14,536 nt of DNA from an uncultured Faecalibacterium sp. (GCA_934526125.1 CAKSZU010000050.1:1-14536), one strand, 5' to 3'; positions 1 to 8,243 are shown, counted from the stretch's first letter. Notes: generated from the sequence alone by a model not told the origin. Translations and numbers: made by a program.

Positions 1-958
1 GCGCCTTGGTGAAGGCGGGCGGGTCGAGAATGATGAAGTCGTAGGGGTGGCCCTCTTTTTCCAGCCGGGGCAGCAGCTCGAAGGTGTCCTCGCAGAGGAA
101 ATCCATGTTGTCAAGGCCGTTGCGCTCGGCATTGCGCTTTGCCATGGCGATGGCATCGGCGCTGATGTCGGCGGCGGTGACCCGGGCGGCCCCGCCCTTG
201 GCAGCGTTCAGGGCAAAACTGCCGGTGTGGGTGAAGCAGTCCAGCACGGTGTGCCCGGCGGCAAGGCGGGCCACGGCGCGGCGGTTGTACTTCTGATCCA
301 GGAAAAATCCGGTCTTCTGGCCGTTCTCGAAGTCCACATGATAGTACACGCCGTTTTCGCAGATCTCGGTCTGGGTGCTGGCGGGGTGAGTCTCGCCGGG
401 CAGGTCGAACCAGCCCTTGTTCTGCTCCAGACCTTCCTTGGCCCGCAGGGCCTCGTCGTTGCGCTCATAAATGCCGTCGATGGTCTGGCCGTCGGCCCGC
501 AGCACTTCGGCCAGCAGGGGGAACAGCACGGGCTTGAGCTTTTCCATGCCCACGCTGAGGGTCTGGGTGACCAGAATGTTGCTGAACCGGTCCACCGTCA
601 GCCCCGGGAACTGGTCGGCCTCGCCGAAGATGACCCGGCAGGCGGTCAGATCGTCGGGCTCCAGCACGGTCTTGCGGTAGGCCCAGGCATACTCCACCCG
701 GCGGCGCCAGAAGGCGGCATCAAAGGTGTCGTTGGCGTTGCGGCTGATGAGCCGGACCCGGATCTTGCTCTTCAGAGAGACAAAGCCGGTGCCCAGATAC
801 GCCCCCTTCGGGCTGACCACATCGGCCAGCGAGCCGTTTTCCGGCTCTGTCTCCGGGGCATTCAGGATGTCGTTCTCGTAGACCCACGGGTGGCCGCCCA
901 CCAGCAGCCCCTCGGCGTGTTTGTTGACGGTATAAACGGGATAGCTGCGTTCTTTCAT
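1..958 (-). CDS. rlmI: RlmI-type class I SAM-dependent 23S rRNA (cytosine-C5) methyltransferase, 3' end outside window
   Basis: The first 319 residues are present; the C-terminus lies beyond the left edge (family length about 390-400). The N-terminus (MKERSYPVYTVNKHAEGLL, then GGHPWVYENDIL) matches the PUA RNA-binding domain of RlmI proteins. The middle carries the family signature FENGQKTGFFLDQKYNRR, followed by a Rossmann SAM-binding segment (VLDCFTHTGSFALNAA). The visible end, DFIILDPPAFTKA, is the catalytic DPPxF motif. The family methylates a cytosine of 23S rRNA (C1962 in E. coli). The ATG at 956-958 follows an AGGAG about 7 nt upstream, and translation runs open to the edge. It is divergent from the CYTH gene across an AT-rich gap. 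Exact target specificity is inferred from the family. Confidence 0.88.
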   Translation of the reverse strand, partial: MKERSYPVYTVNKHAEGLLVGGHPWVYENDILNAPETEPENGSLADVVSPKGAYLGTGFVSLKSKIRVRLISRNANDTFDAAFWRRRVEYAWAYRKTVLEPDDLTACRVIFGEADQFPGLTVDRFSNILVTQTLSVGMEKLKPVLFPLLAEVLRADGQTIDGIYERNDEALRAKEGLEQNKGWFDLPGETHPASTQTEICENGVYYHVDFENGQKTGFFLDQKYNRRAVARLAAGHTVLDCFTHTGSFALNAAKGGAARVTAADISADAIAMAKRNAERNGLDNMDFLCEDTFELLPRLEKEGHPYDFIILDPPAFTKA

Positions 959-1067
959 GTGGTTACTCCTATATCAATTGCGGCATCTGAAATTCTGACT
1001 CGATATTTATTTTAACATAAAACCGTGTTAGAATAAATACAAAATCAGCAGAAACGAGGGATCGATC
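959..1067. promoter_or_regulatory. AT-rich divergent intergenic region, putative promoters for rlmI and the CYTH gene
   Basis: This 109-nt gap is markedly AT-rich (around 985-1045) between GC-rich genes transcribed away from each other, so it must hold both start regions. Candidate -10 boxes are TAGAAT on the plus strand (1029-1034) and TAAAAT on the minus strand near 1012-1017. Neither has a convincing -35 at 17 bp, so the promoters are placed only approximately. Ribosome-binding sites are visible on both sides: GAGGG at 1056-1060 for the CYTH gene and AGGAG for rlmI. Confidence 0.4.
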
Positions 1068-1571
1068 ATGGAAATCGAGCGCAAATGGATGGTGAAGGGC
1101 TGGCCGGAGGGGGACGGGTTCCCGCCGCTGCCGCTGAAGGAAGAGTTTGCCATGCGGCAGGGGTATATCAGCGTCCGCCCCACGGTCCGCATCCGGGAGG
1201 AAGCCCTGAAGGGGGGCGATACGGCGTATATCCTCTGCTTCAAGTCCGGCGGGGGGCTGGCCCGGGAGGAGATCGAGCGGCCCATCGACCGCCAGCTGTT
1301 TGAGGAGCTGGAACGGAAGATCATCGCAAAGCCCCTGATCGGGAAGATCCGCCGGAGCTACCGGCTGCCGGACGGTCTGGTGCTGGAAGTCAACCATGTG
1401 GATGAGGGCCAGCCCACCGAGTTCTGGTATGCCGAGGTGGAGTACCCCACCGTGGAGGCGGCCCGGAGCTGGCAGCCGGAGGCATTCGGTCTGGGGGACT
1501 ACCTCAGCGACGACGTCACCGACCAGCCCGGCCAGAGCATGGGGGCTTACTGGGAACAGACCCGGATGTAA
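1068..1571 (+). CDS. CYTH-domain protein (putative inorganic triphosphatase / adenylate-cyclase-like fold)
   Basis: A 167-residue protein made of a single CYTH (triphosphate tunnel) domain. The N-terminus MEIERKW carries the diagnostic ExExK motif (E2, E4, K6) that binds metal and triphosphate. Further family features are a basic strand (VRIREE), FKSGGG with an aligned lysine, the acidic pair REEIERPI, and the late E-x-E strand (YAEVEYPTVEAA). Small bacterial CYTH proteins usually hydrolyse inorganic tripolyphosphate or other organic triphosphates; cyclase activity is less common, and the substrate cannot be read from sequence. The start ATG has GAGGG 7 nt upstream. The gene stands alone and ends at a shared terminator with the DUF1846 gene. 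Confidence 0.88.
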   Translation: MEIERKWMVKGWPEGDGFPPLPLKEEFAMRQGYISVRPTVRIREEALKGGDTAYILCFKSGGGLAREEIERPIDRQLFEELERKIIAKPLIGKIRRSYRLPDGLVLEVNHVDEGQPTEFWYAEVEYPTVEAARSWQPEAFGLGDYLSDDVTDQPGQSMGAYWEQTRM

Positions 1572-1591
1572 CGGCCTCGCCCGAGGGCAAA

Positions 1592-1633
1592 AAACGGGAC
1601 CGCTGGGTTTAATCAGCGGCCCCGTTTGCATTT
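1592..1633. terminator. Bidirectional rho-independent terminator
   Basis: AACGGG (1593-1598) and CCGCTG (1600-1605) pair with CAGCGG (1614-1619) and CCCGTT (1621-1626), giving a 12-bp stem with one A/C mismatch and an 8-nt loop. On the minus strand the stem runs straight into six T; on the plus strand it is followed by TTTGCATTTTT. It sits between the convergent CYTH and DUF1846 genes and can serve both. Confidence 0.85.
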
Positions 1634-3124
1634 TTACTTCTTATGATACATCCGGTCGGCTTCCTCATAGGCGGGATCGCAGGTGAGGTAGATGCCCAGC
1701 TTCTTCACGGTGTCGGTGTCCACGCTGGACAGGATGACCGTGGAGTGCATATCGCAGCCCTTGAGGCGGGACAGCTGGTGCAGAGCCGCGGCGGCGGTGG
1801 GGTTGGTGGCAGCAGAGCTGGACAGCGCGATGAGGATCTCATCGGTGTGCAGACGGGGGTTCTTGCTGCCCAGATAGTTGGTCTTGAGGGTCTGGATGGG
1901 CTCAATGGCGGCGGCGGAGACCAGGTCGATCTCCTGATCAATGCCGGCCAGCTTCTTCAGGGCGTTGAGCAGGGCAGAGGAAGCGGCACCCAGCAGGTGG
2001 CCGGTCTTGCCGGTGACAACGGTGCCGTCCGGCAGCTCAATGGCGGCCGCGGGGGCCCCGCCGGTCTTTTCGGAGACGGTATGGGCGGCCTGCTCCACCG
2101 GGCGGCTGCCCAGCGTCAGCCCGGCCTGATTCATCAGCAGTTCCAGTTTGTAGACCTCGCTCTGGACCTGTGCGCCGTTCTTCTGCTCGCACAGGGAATT
2201 GAAGTAGCGGCGGATGATCTCGTTGCGGGAGGCCTCGCAGCAGGCTTCGTCATCCACGATGCAGTTGCCGGCCATGTTCACGCCCATGTCGGTGGGGGAG
2301 TGGTAGGGGCTCTTGCCGGCGATCAGCTCGAACATGGCGTTGACCACCGGGAAGATCTCGATGTCGCGGTTGTAGTTGACCGCGGTCTTGCCGTAGGCTT
2401 CCAGATGGAAGGGGTCGATCATGTTCACATCGTTCAGGTCGGCGGTGGCGGCCTCGTAGGCCAGGTTGACCGGGTGCTTCAGGGGCAGGTTCCAGATGGG
2501 GAAGGTCTCGAACTTGGCGTAGCCGGCCTTGACGCCCCGCTTGTACTCGTGGTAGAGCTGGGACAGGCAGGTGGCCATCTTGCCGCTGCCGGGGCCGGGG
2601 GCCGTGATGACGACCAGCGGGCGTTTGGTCTCGATGTACTCGTTGCGGCCGTAGCCCTCGTCGCTGACGATGCGGGCCACGTCGTTGGGGTAGCCCGGGA
2701 TCTTATAATGACGGAAGGTGCGGATGCCCAGCCCGTTCAGGCGCTTTTCAAAGGCTTCCACCTCGGGGGCGGCGGTGTACATGGTCACGCAGACGCTGCC
2801 CACATACAGGCCCCGCTCCTGGAAGGCGTCGATGAGGCGCAGCACATCCAGATCGTAGGTGATGCCGTAGTCGCCGCGCACCTTGCTGCTGATGATGTCC
2901 TCTGCGCTGATGACCACGACGATCTCGGCCTGATCCTTCAGCTGCAGCAGCATCTGCAGCTTGGAGTCGGGCTGGAAGCCGGGCAGCACCCGGGATGCGT
3001 GGTAGTCATCGAACAGCTTACCGCCGAATTCCAGATACAGCTTGTTGTCGAACTGGGCGATCCGCTCCCGGATGTGCGCCGACTGCATCTGAAGGTATTT
3101 GTCGTTATCAAATCCTTTTTTCAT
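1634..3124 (-). CDS. DUF1846 (UPF0371) family protein of unknown function
   Basis: A 496-residue protein matching the full length of the UPF0371/DUF1846 family, widespread in Firmicutes and Actinobacteria. The opening MKKGFDNDKYLQMQSAHIRE and segments such as KLYLEFGGKLFDDYHASRVL and SPTDMGVNMAGNCI (276-289) are typical of it. A glycine-rich GPGSGKM at 177-183 resembles a nucleotide-binding loop (GxxxxGK with Met instead of Ser/Thr). No signal peptide or membrane segment is visible, so it is probably cytosolic. The chosen ATG (3122-3124) has GAGGAG 6-7 nt upstream and starts where family members start; the frame stays open 15 codons further, but that part lacks similarity. It has its own promoter and is monocistronic. 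The biochemical role of the family is not established. Confidence 0.9.
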   Translation of the reverse strand: MKKGFDNDKYLQMQSAHIRERIAQFDNKLYLEFGGKLFDDYHASRVLPGFQPDSKLQMLLQLKDQAEIVVVISAEDIISSKVRGDYGITYDLDVLRLIDAFQERGLYVGSVCVTMYTAAPEVEAFEKRLNGLGIRTFRHYKIPGYPNDVARIVSDEGYGRNEYIETKRPLVVITAPGPGSGKMATCLSQLYHEYKRGVKAGYAKFETFPIWNLPLKHPVNLAYEAATADLNDVNMIDPFHLEAYGKTAVNYNRDIEIFPVVNAMFELIAGKSPYHSPTDMGVNMAGNCIVDDEACCEASRNEIIRRYFNSLCEQKNGAQVQSEVYKLELLMNQAGLTLGSRPVEQAAHTVSEKTGGAPAAAIELPDGTVVTGKTGHLLGAASSALLNALKKLAGIDQEIDLVSAAAIEPIQTLKTNYLGSKNPRLHTDEILIALSSSAATNPTAAAALHQLSRLKGCDMHSTVILSSVDTDTVKKLGIYLTCDPAYEEADRMYHKK

Positions 3125-3205
3125 TCGTTGCTCCTCTTCCTGATTCAGAACCCTGCGGCAGCGCCACACCGTTGCGCCGCCTGCAGATTTTTACACACAC
3201 AAGAC

Positions 3206-3234
3206 AGTATATCATAACCGGGGAGTGGGTGCAA
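3206..3234 (-). promoter_or_regulatory. Promoter of the DUF1846 gene
   Basis: Read on the minus strand: TTGCAC (3229-3234), a 17-nt spacer, then TATACT (3206-3211) preceded by TGA, i.e. an extended -10. The -35 is weak but the -10 is close to consensus. The predicted start near 3199 would give a leader of about 75 nt before the ATG at 3124. Confidence 0.6.
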
Positions 3235-3257
3235 TGAAAAAATCTCTTCCAACGGGC

Positions 3258-3291
3258 AGGAAAAACGCCCTCCCGGCAAGGGAAGGGCGCA
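3258..3291 (-). terminator. Rho-independent terminator of the DUF1275 gene
   Basis: On the minus strand CGCCC-T-TCCC pairs with GGGAGGGCG around a TTGCC loop (3266-3289), directly followed by TTTTT (3261-3265). It begins about 13 nt after the stop of the DUF1275 gene and separates it from the promoter of the DUF1846 gene. Confidence 0.8.
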
Positions 3292-3302
3292 GACCGCAGA
3301 GA

Positions 3303-4019
3303 TCAGTGGTTGGCTTCCAGTTCTTCGAAGTCCTCTTTCAGCTCCTCCACATCCTCTTTCAGGAACATCAGGCAGAAGCTGACGGCCAGAAGCAGGCAGG
3401 AGAACCAGATGCTCTTTGCTCCGAAATGATTCAGAGCCACGCTGCCCAGACCGGCACCCAGCGCGAACAGCAGGATGATGGCGAAGTAGTGGAAAGCCTT
3501 GTTCCGGGCGGTGGTGCCGCCGGTGAGCATCCAGCTGCACAGGGAGTCCATGCCGCTGCGCATGTTGCCGATGCACATGGTGCTGGCAAAGGCGTAGCCG
3601 TCCACCTTCCGGAAGGTCTGCACCTGCATGGCGCAGGCGAAGGAGACCAGGGCGTTGGCGATCAGGTTCCACTCCTGGGGGAAGAAACCCACCGCGAACA
3701 GCATCAAAATCTCGCACAGCAGCACGATCTGCCGCCAGTGGAGCCGCTGCATCTGCCGCAGTTTCTGGTGCATCAGCTCCGCGGCAAAGACACCGAAGGC
3801 GAAAAAGCAGAGCGGCACCAGATACCGCAGGGCCGTGGACCACTCCCCCGCAAAGGCGTGGACGGCCAGCAGCACGATGTTGCCGGTCTGAGCGTTGGCA
3901 AAGACCTTGCCCCGGAACAGGTAGGTGTACACATCCTGCAGGCCGCCGGACAGCGAAAGGAACATCGCCGTGCACAGCGCCTCCGACATCTGCCCCCGGC
4001 GTTTTTTTCTGGTTTCCAT
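3303..4019 (-). CDS. YoaK/DUF1275 family integral membrane protein
   Basis: A 238-residue, strongly hydrophobic protein. The N-terminal segment LSGGLQDVYTYLFRGKVFAN followed by AQTGNIVLLAV is the hallmark of DUF1275 (YoaK). About six membrane segments are visible (for example near 12-30, 42-60, 64-82, 97-112, 117-135, 175-225), followed by an acidic cytosolic tail (KEDVEELKEDFEELEANH). The family is common in Bacteria; a transport or membrane-homeostasis role is often suggested but not shown. The start is the ATG at 4017-4019, with a GGAGGGGAGAG purine tract upstream. A longer frame beginning with TTG at 4082 is excluded because it would translate the consensus promoter. The gene is monocistronic and flanked by its own promoter and terminator. 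Confidence 0.88.
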   Translation of the reverse strand: METRKKRRGQMSEALCTAMFLSLSGGLQDVYTYLFRGKVFANAQTGNIVLLAVHAFAGEWSTALRYLVPLCFFAFGVFAAELMHQKLRQMQRLHWRQIVLLCEILMLFAVGFFPQEWNLIANALVSFACAMQVQTFRKVDGYAFASTMCIGNMRSGMDSLCSWMLTGGTTARNKAFHYFAIILLFALGAGLGSVALNHFGAKSIWFSCLLLAVSFCLMFLKEDVEELKEDFEELEANH

Positions 4020-4053
4020 AACAGATCTCTCCCCTCCGAAATTTCCGTCCCCT

Positions 4054-4082
4054 ATGATAACGCAGTTCGGCGTTTTTGTCAA
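4054..4082 (-). promoter_or_regulatory. Near-consensus sigma-A promoter of the DUF1275 gene
   Basis: On the minus strand: TTGACA (4077-4082, perfect), 17-nt spacer, TATCAT (4054-4059, 5 of 6). It is the strongest promoter in the window. Predicted initiation near 4047 gives a leader of roughly 28 nt and supports the ATG at 4019 as the true start. Confidence 0.85.
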
Positions 4083-4141
4083 AATTTATGGCCCATTTTT
4101 GGCAGAATCGACCATGTAAGAATCACATGACCGCCATGTTT

Positions 4142-4170
4142 TTGCAATACGGGGCCGGATGTGCTACAAT
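4142..4170 (+). promoter_or_regulatory. Promoter of the RNA methyltransferase gene
   Basis: TTGCAA (4142-4147), 17-nt spacer, TACAAT (4165-4170), with TGC immediately before the -10 (extended -10). It lies about 50 nt before the start codon and is divergent from the DUF1275 promoter. Confidence 0.75.
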
Positions 4171-4218
4171 AACAGCTGCAAGATACCGTGAAACCAGAGA
4201 AAAAAGGAGAGATCCCCC

Positions 4219-5046
4219 ATGCCCAAGATCATCGAGATCACCGACTTCCGCGCACAGGAGCTGGACCCCTATGCGCGCCTGACCCAGAACCAGCTGCGGA
4301 ACCGGCTGGAGCCGGAGAAAGGCATCTTCATTGCCGAGAGCCCCAAGGTGATCGCCCGGGCACTGGACGCCGGGCTTGAGCCGATGTCCCTGCTGATGGA
4401 GCGCAGACAGATCACCGGCCCGGCAGCGGAGATCCTGGCCCGCTGCGGGGAAGAAGTGCCGGTGTACACGGCCGACCGGGAGCTGCTGGCCGGGCTGACC
4501 GGCTTTGCCCTGACCCGGGGTGTGCTGTGTGCGTTCCGCCGCCCGGCCCCCCGCAGCGCGGCGGAAGTCTGCCGGGATGCCCGGCGGGTGGCGGTGCTGG
4601 AAGGCATCGTGGACTCCACCAACGTGGGGGCCATCTTCCGCAGTGCGGCGGCGCTGAACATGGACGCCGTCCTCATCAACCCCTCCTGCTGCGACCCGCT
4701 CTGCCGCCGGGCCGTGCGGGTGAGCATGGGCACCGTGTTCCAGGTACCATGGGCGCAGATCGGGGAAAGCCCCGCCGACTGGCCGGAAAAGGGCCTTGCA
4801 GAGCTGAACGCCCTGGGATTCAGGACGGCGGCTATGGCCCTGAGCGACCGCTCGGTCAGCATCGATGACCCGGCCCTTGCCCGGGAGCCGAAACTGGCTA
4901 TCGTGCTGGGCACCGAGGGGGACGGCCTGGCCCATACCACCATTGCCGCCTGCGATTACACCGTGAAGATCCCCATGTCCCACGGGGTGGACTCGCTGAA
5001 CGTGGCCGCCGCCAGCGCCGTGGCCTTCTGGCAGCTGGGACGATAA
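4219..5046 (+). CDS. SpoU/TrmH-family RNA 2'-O-ribose methyltransferase
   Basis: A 275-residue SPOUT-class enzyme expected to transfer a methyl group from SAM to a ribose 2'-OH in rRNA or tRNA. The N-terminal part (about 20-105, with LRNRLEPEKGIFIAESPKVI) fits the small substrate-binding domain of TrmH/RlmB-like proteins. The C-terminal knot domain shows the three SpoU motifs: NVGAIFR (135-141, with N135 and R141), the segment ending LGTEGDGL (230-237, with E233), and IPMSHGVDSLNVAAA (251-265, with S259 and N261). The ATG follows AAGGAGAG with 8-nt spacing. The gene is monocistronic with its own promoter. Which RNA position is modified cannot be told from sequence, so no gene symbol is given. 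Confidence 0.9.
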   Translation: MPKIIEITDFRAQELDPYARLTQNQLRNRLEPEKGIFIAESPKVIARALDAGLEPMSLLMERRQITGPAAEILARCGEEVPVYTADRELLAGLTGFALTRGVLCAFRRPAPRSAAEVCRDARRVAVLEGIVDSTNVGAIFRSAAALNMDAVLINPSCCDPLCRRAVRVSMGTVFQVPWAQIGESPADWPEKGLAELNALGFRTAAMALSDRSVSIDDPALAREPKLAIVLGTEGDGLAHTTIAACDYTVKIPMSHGVDSLNVAAASAVAFWQLGR

Positions 5047-5077
5047 AAAGGTTTGCTGAAGCTGGCCTCGCAGATGG

Positions 5078-5110
5078 CCTTGGCTCCCCCTTTGACTGAG
5101 AGGGCTTCCA
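5078..5110. repeat. Possible degenerate copy of an interspersed clostridial repeat
   Basis: The stretch TTGGCTCCCCCTTTG followed by ACTGAGAGGGCTTCC resembles, from memory, the ends of short interspersed repeats of gut Oscillospiraceae (GGCTCCCTC... ...GACTGAGGGAG) with the middle missing. CCCTTT and AGAGGG could form a weak 6-bp stem with one mismatch. No second copy exists in the window, so this rests on resemblance alone. Confidence 0.25.
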
Positions 5111-5130
5111 CAGAGAGGATGAAACCAAAC

Positions 5131-5165
5131 AGAGCCGCTGCATTTTTTTGTGCAGCGGCTCTTTG
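5131..5165. terminator. Perfect 12-bp stem between convergent genes, putative bidirectional terminator
   Basis: AGAGCCGCTGCA (5131-5142) and TGCAGCGGCTCT (5151-5162) are exact inverted repeats around an 8-nt loop (TTTTTTTG). The stem is very stable, but the T-tracts after it are short on both strands (TCTTTG on plus, TCTGTTTGG on minus). It lies between the convergent methyltransferase and GGDEF-EAL genes, 10 nt beyond the GGDEF-EAL stop codon. Confidence 0.65.
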
Positions 5166-5172
5166 CGTATCA

Positions 5173-8100
5173 TTAGCAGCAGTATTCGAACTGCTTCTGG
5201 TGCAGGCGGTCGATCAGGGCGTTGGCTTCGGCCGAGAGGGGGGGCGGCAGGGCGGCGGGGCGGCTGAGGTAGTAGCCCTGCAGCAGGTCCACCCCCAGCT
5301 CGATGACTTTCTGCAGCTGGGCCGGGGTCTCGATGCCCTCGGCGATCAGCTGCATGCTGCGGGCGTGGGCGTAGGCGGCGATGTTGGCTATGATCTGCTG
5401 CTTGTCCCGGTCGGTGTCGATGCCCCGGACGATGGAAATGTCGATCTTGATGAACCGGGGCGACAGCTCCAGCAGGTTGATCTCGTTGCTGTAGCCGCTG
5501 CCGTAGTCATCCAGCGCAAAGGAGCCGGAGAAGCCGGGCACACTGCGCTTCTGCTCCAGAGCGGCCCGGTCCAGATCCTCCTGCTCGGTGATCTCTATCA
5601 CCAGCTGTTTGAGCAGGCCGGGGAACTGCTGCACATAGGCCTCCTCGTCGGCGCGGGTCATGGCCACGTTGGCGATGGAGTTGAGGAAGAGCAGGGCATC
5701 CTGCCGGACAAAGCCCTGACGGCGCAGCTGCTGGAAGGTCTCGCTGGAACGGAAGAGCGTCAGCCGCTCGATCTCGTACAGGCGGCCGGTCTCGTGGGCC
5801 AGCTGCATGACCTGGGCAGGGGAGTGCAGGGTGGGCAGATCCACCCGCATCAGGGCCTCGTAGGCCACCACCTGCCCGGTGCGGGCGCTGAAGATGGGCT
5901 GGAAGTGGTAGGACGCCAGCCCCTCCCGCAGCATCCGGTCGAAGTCCCGCTGGGTCTGGGCGGCGTACTCCTCCTGATGGTAGACGCCGATGTCGAAGTC
6001 CCGCAGATGGCCCTTGTGGGACTGCTTGACCTGATACATGGCGAAATCGGCATATTTCTTCAGGGTGCGCAGGTCCCTGCCGTCCTCGGGGTACCAGGCC
6101 GCGCCGCCGGAGATGCTGATGTGCAGCTCCTTGCCGTTGGGCAGGTAGGCCACACTCTGCTGCAAAGCGGCGCTGAGTTCGTCCAGCTTGCGGCGGATCT
6201 GGCCCTGGGTGCCGTAGCCGTAGAACAGCAGCAGGAACTCATCGCCCGACAGACGGGAACAGATGGTGCCCGGCGGCGTGTGGGCGGCAAAGCACTGGCC
6301 GGTCTGGCGGATGTACTGGTCGCCCCAGTCGTGGCCGTAGGTGTCGTTGATCAGCTTGAGGTTGTCCAGGTCCATCATCAGCAGGGCCGCGCAGCCCAGC
6401 TGCTCCGGCTGCTCGAACAGGCGGCTGCAGACCCGGTCAAAGGCCTGACGGCTGTACAGCCCGGTGAGAACGTCGTAGTCCCGCTCATGTTCGATGCGCC
6501 GCTGTTCCAGTACGGCGGCGGTGCGGTCCTCCACCAGACCCACCTCGGAGGCCGAATCCCCCTCGATGCGGGTGACCCGGAGACTGACGTAGTGGACATC
6601 CCCGCCCGGGTGGCGGATGGTGAGGATCCGCTCGCTGCCGGTGGAGCGGCAGAGGTTTGTGCGGAGCAGCTCATCCAGCAGGATGCGGAACTGCTTCGGG
6701 GTCATGCTGTCGGCGTCCTGATCGGGGAGGCCCAGCATGGGGAAGAAGTTTTCGGTAACGTAAAGGCTGCTGCTGCGCAGCTCGTAGCCGCTCAGCTCCA
6801 CGCTGGCCATCTCCATGATCCGCAGAAAGCGGGTGGAGGAGTCCAGCACGTCCCGGCTCAGCCCGGTGATGGCGGCGGCGAACTGGTCCAGCTCGGCGAT
6901 GCCGGTGGCCGACAGGTGCGGGATGGCCGCCGGGCCGCTCTTGGCCGCGGCGACTTCCTCCGAAAGCTTTGCCACCGGCCGGGCCAGACGTCCGCTGACC
7001 AGCCAGCTGCACAGGAAACCTGTGAGCAGGGTCACCAGAATGGTGATGGAGAGCAGCTGCTGCACCCGCTGGGCAAAGGCATAGAGCCGGTCGGCAGGCA
7101 CGGCACCGATCAGGGCCCACTGCTCGCTGTCGAAGGGGGCGTTGCGGCTGTACAGCTCCAGCGGGGCGATGGTGGCGGTGTAGGCTTCCCGGTCCACGGT
7201 GAACCGGTTGCTCAGACCGCTGGCCCGGAAGGAGAGGAACGTGTCCTCCTCCCCCAGAAAGCTGCTGCGGGTGGAGACGAACACCGGCTCCACGGTCGTG
7301 GCGGTGGAATCCTCCTGCTGCCGGACGGTGGCCAGGAAATAGGTGCCGCTGCCGTCGTTCTGCAGCTCGCTGCAGGGGAGTTTGGTCTTGAGGTAATCGG
7401 AGAGGAACTCCACCCCGATCACGCCGTAGACCGTGCCGTCCGGCAGGATCAGAGGCCGGCTGTAGGCGATGGCCTCGTGGGTGTCGCCGGTGATGACGTA
7501 GGAGCGGGTGGTCCAGTGGCCGTACTCGGCGGCGTTCAGACTGGCACCGTCCTTGTAGGCGGCCTCAAAGGGCGGGTAGAGGAAGCCCCGGTCGCCCAGC
7601 GCCCGGTAGCGGAGGGTGGGCTCCCAGCTGGAATCGGTGGAGATGGAGAGCGACTGCACCAGCTTCGCGGGGGCCCGCACGAACATCAGGTCGGCGTTCT
7701 CCTGAGAAGGCGGGGCGTCCGGGTCCAGGTCCCGCAGGTAGATCACGGGCATCCGGCTGTCGGAGGGGCGCTCGTCCAGATCATGGGTGTTCAGGACCAG
7801 GAAGATGCCGTTGACGGACTTGGCGCGCAGGGCGTTGATCAGTTCCGGCGCGGCGGCTTCCAGAAGGGGATAGGCATCCTCGGAGCTGCTGTCCAGCGTG
7901 TCCAGAGAGATTTTCCCCTGATCCAGAAGGTCCTGGGTCAGGCCGTTCAGGGTCTCGGACAGGGAGGTCAGCTCCTGCGCATTGTTGAACAGGCTCTGGA
8001 TATAGCTGGTGCGGTTGTTCACCTGCATGTTCAGGATGTCCTCGGCGTTTCGGTTCAGCTGAGGGCCCACCTGCATGGCGTGGATGGAGAAGGTCAGCAG

Positions 8101-8202
8101 GATGATCTGCACGGCCAGAACGGCCAGCAGGGAGACAAAGATGGTGCCGAAGATGGAGCGGCCCGTGCGGGGCCCCTTTCTGGGGAAAAACGGTTTTCGC
8201 AT
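5173..8202 (-). CDS. Membrane-bound sensor with dCACHE-HAMP-PAS-GGDEF-EAL domains (c-di-GMP turnover)
   Basis: A 1009-residue protein. A basic N-terminus is followed by a membrane segment (about 18-40), a roughly 340-residue extracytoplasmic region with dCACHE-like features (including PDGTVYGVIGVEFL at 254-267), a second membrane segment (about 383-404), HAMP (about 404-455), a PAS-like domain (about 456-570), GGDEF (about 575-735) and EAL (about 750-985). The GGDEF site reads SGDEF (652-656) with DLDNLK upstream, and no RxxD inhibitory site is present. The EAL domain keeps the catalytic set: EALMR (782), N841, E870, D898-D899 in DDYGSGYSN, K919, E955 in AEGIET and Q975. Phosphodiesterase activity is therefore well supported; cyclase activity is possible but less certain. 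The start ATG has GGAGGG upstream. It follows the solute-binding gene by 41 nt with no terminator between them, so the two are probably co-transcribed. Confidence 0.92.
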   Translation of the reverse strand: MRKPFFPRKGPRTGRSIFGTIFVSLLAVLAVQIILLTFSIHAMQVGPQLNRNAEDILNMQVNNRTSYIQSLFNNAQELTSLSETLNGLTQDLLDQGKISLDTLDSSSEDAYPLLEAAAPELINALRAKSVNGIFLVLNTHDLDERPSDSRMPVIYLRDLDPDAPPSQENADLMFVRAPAKLVQSLSISTDSSWEPTLRYRALGDRGFLYPPFEAAYKDGASLNAAEYGHWTTRSYVITGDTHEAIAYSRPLILPDGTVYGVIGVEFLSDYLKTKLPCSELQNDGSGTYFLATVRQQEDSTATTVEPVFVSTRSSFLGEEDTFLSFRASGLSNRFTVDREAYTATIAPLELYSRNAPFDSEQWALIGAVPADRLYAFAQRVQQLLSITILVTLLTGFLCSWLVSGRLARPVAKLSEEVAAAKSGPAAIPHLSATGIAELDQFAAAITGLSRDVLDSSTRFLRIMEMASVELSGYELRSSSLYVTENFFPMLGLPDQDADSMTPKQFRILLDELLRTNLCRSTGSERILTIRHPGGDVHYVSLRVTRIEGDSASEVGLVEDRTAAVLEQRRIEHERDYDVLTGLYSRQAFDRVCSRLFEQPEQLGCAALLMMDLDNLKLINDTYGHDWGDQYIRQTGQCFAAHTPPGTICSRLSGDEFLLLFYGYGTQGQIRRKLDELSAALQQSVAYLPNGKELHISISGGAAWYPEDGRDLRTLKKYADFAMYQVKQSHKGHLRDFDIGVYHQEEYAAQTQRDFDRMLREGLASYHFQPIFSARTGQVVAYEALMRVDLPTLHSPAQVMQLAHETGRLYEIERLTLFRSSETFQQLRRQGFVRQDALLFLNSIANVAMTRADEEAYVQQFPGLLKQLVIEITEQEDLDRAALEQKRSVPGFSGSFALDDYGSGYSNEINLLELSPRFIKIDISIVRGIDTDRDKQQIIANIAAYAHARSMQLIAEGIETPAQLQKVIELGVDLLQGYYLSRPAALPPPLSAEANALIDRLHQKQFEYCC

Positions 8203-8243
8203 CCTTGTACCCTCCCTTCTGTGTTGGTGTTCTGTCCGGCGGC

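Noticed and set aside
3145..3975. A 276-codon minus-strand frame overlapping the DUF1275 gene
   Set aside because: It is an alternative frame of the DUF1275 gene that runs through that gene's terminator and the promoter of the DUF1846 gene, and it has no recognisable domain.
4020..4082. N-terminal extension of the DUF1275 protein from a TTG at 4082
   Set aside because: The extension would translate a consensus TTGACA-17-TATCAT promoter, and its TTG is the -35 box itself. The ATG at 4019 has a ribosome-binding site and fits the family length.
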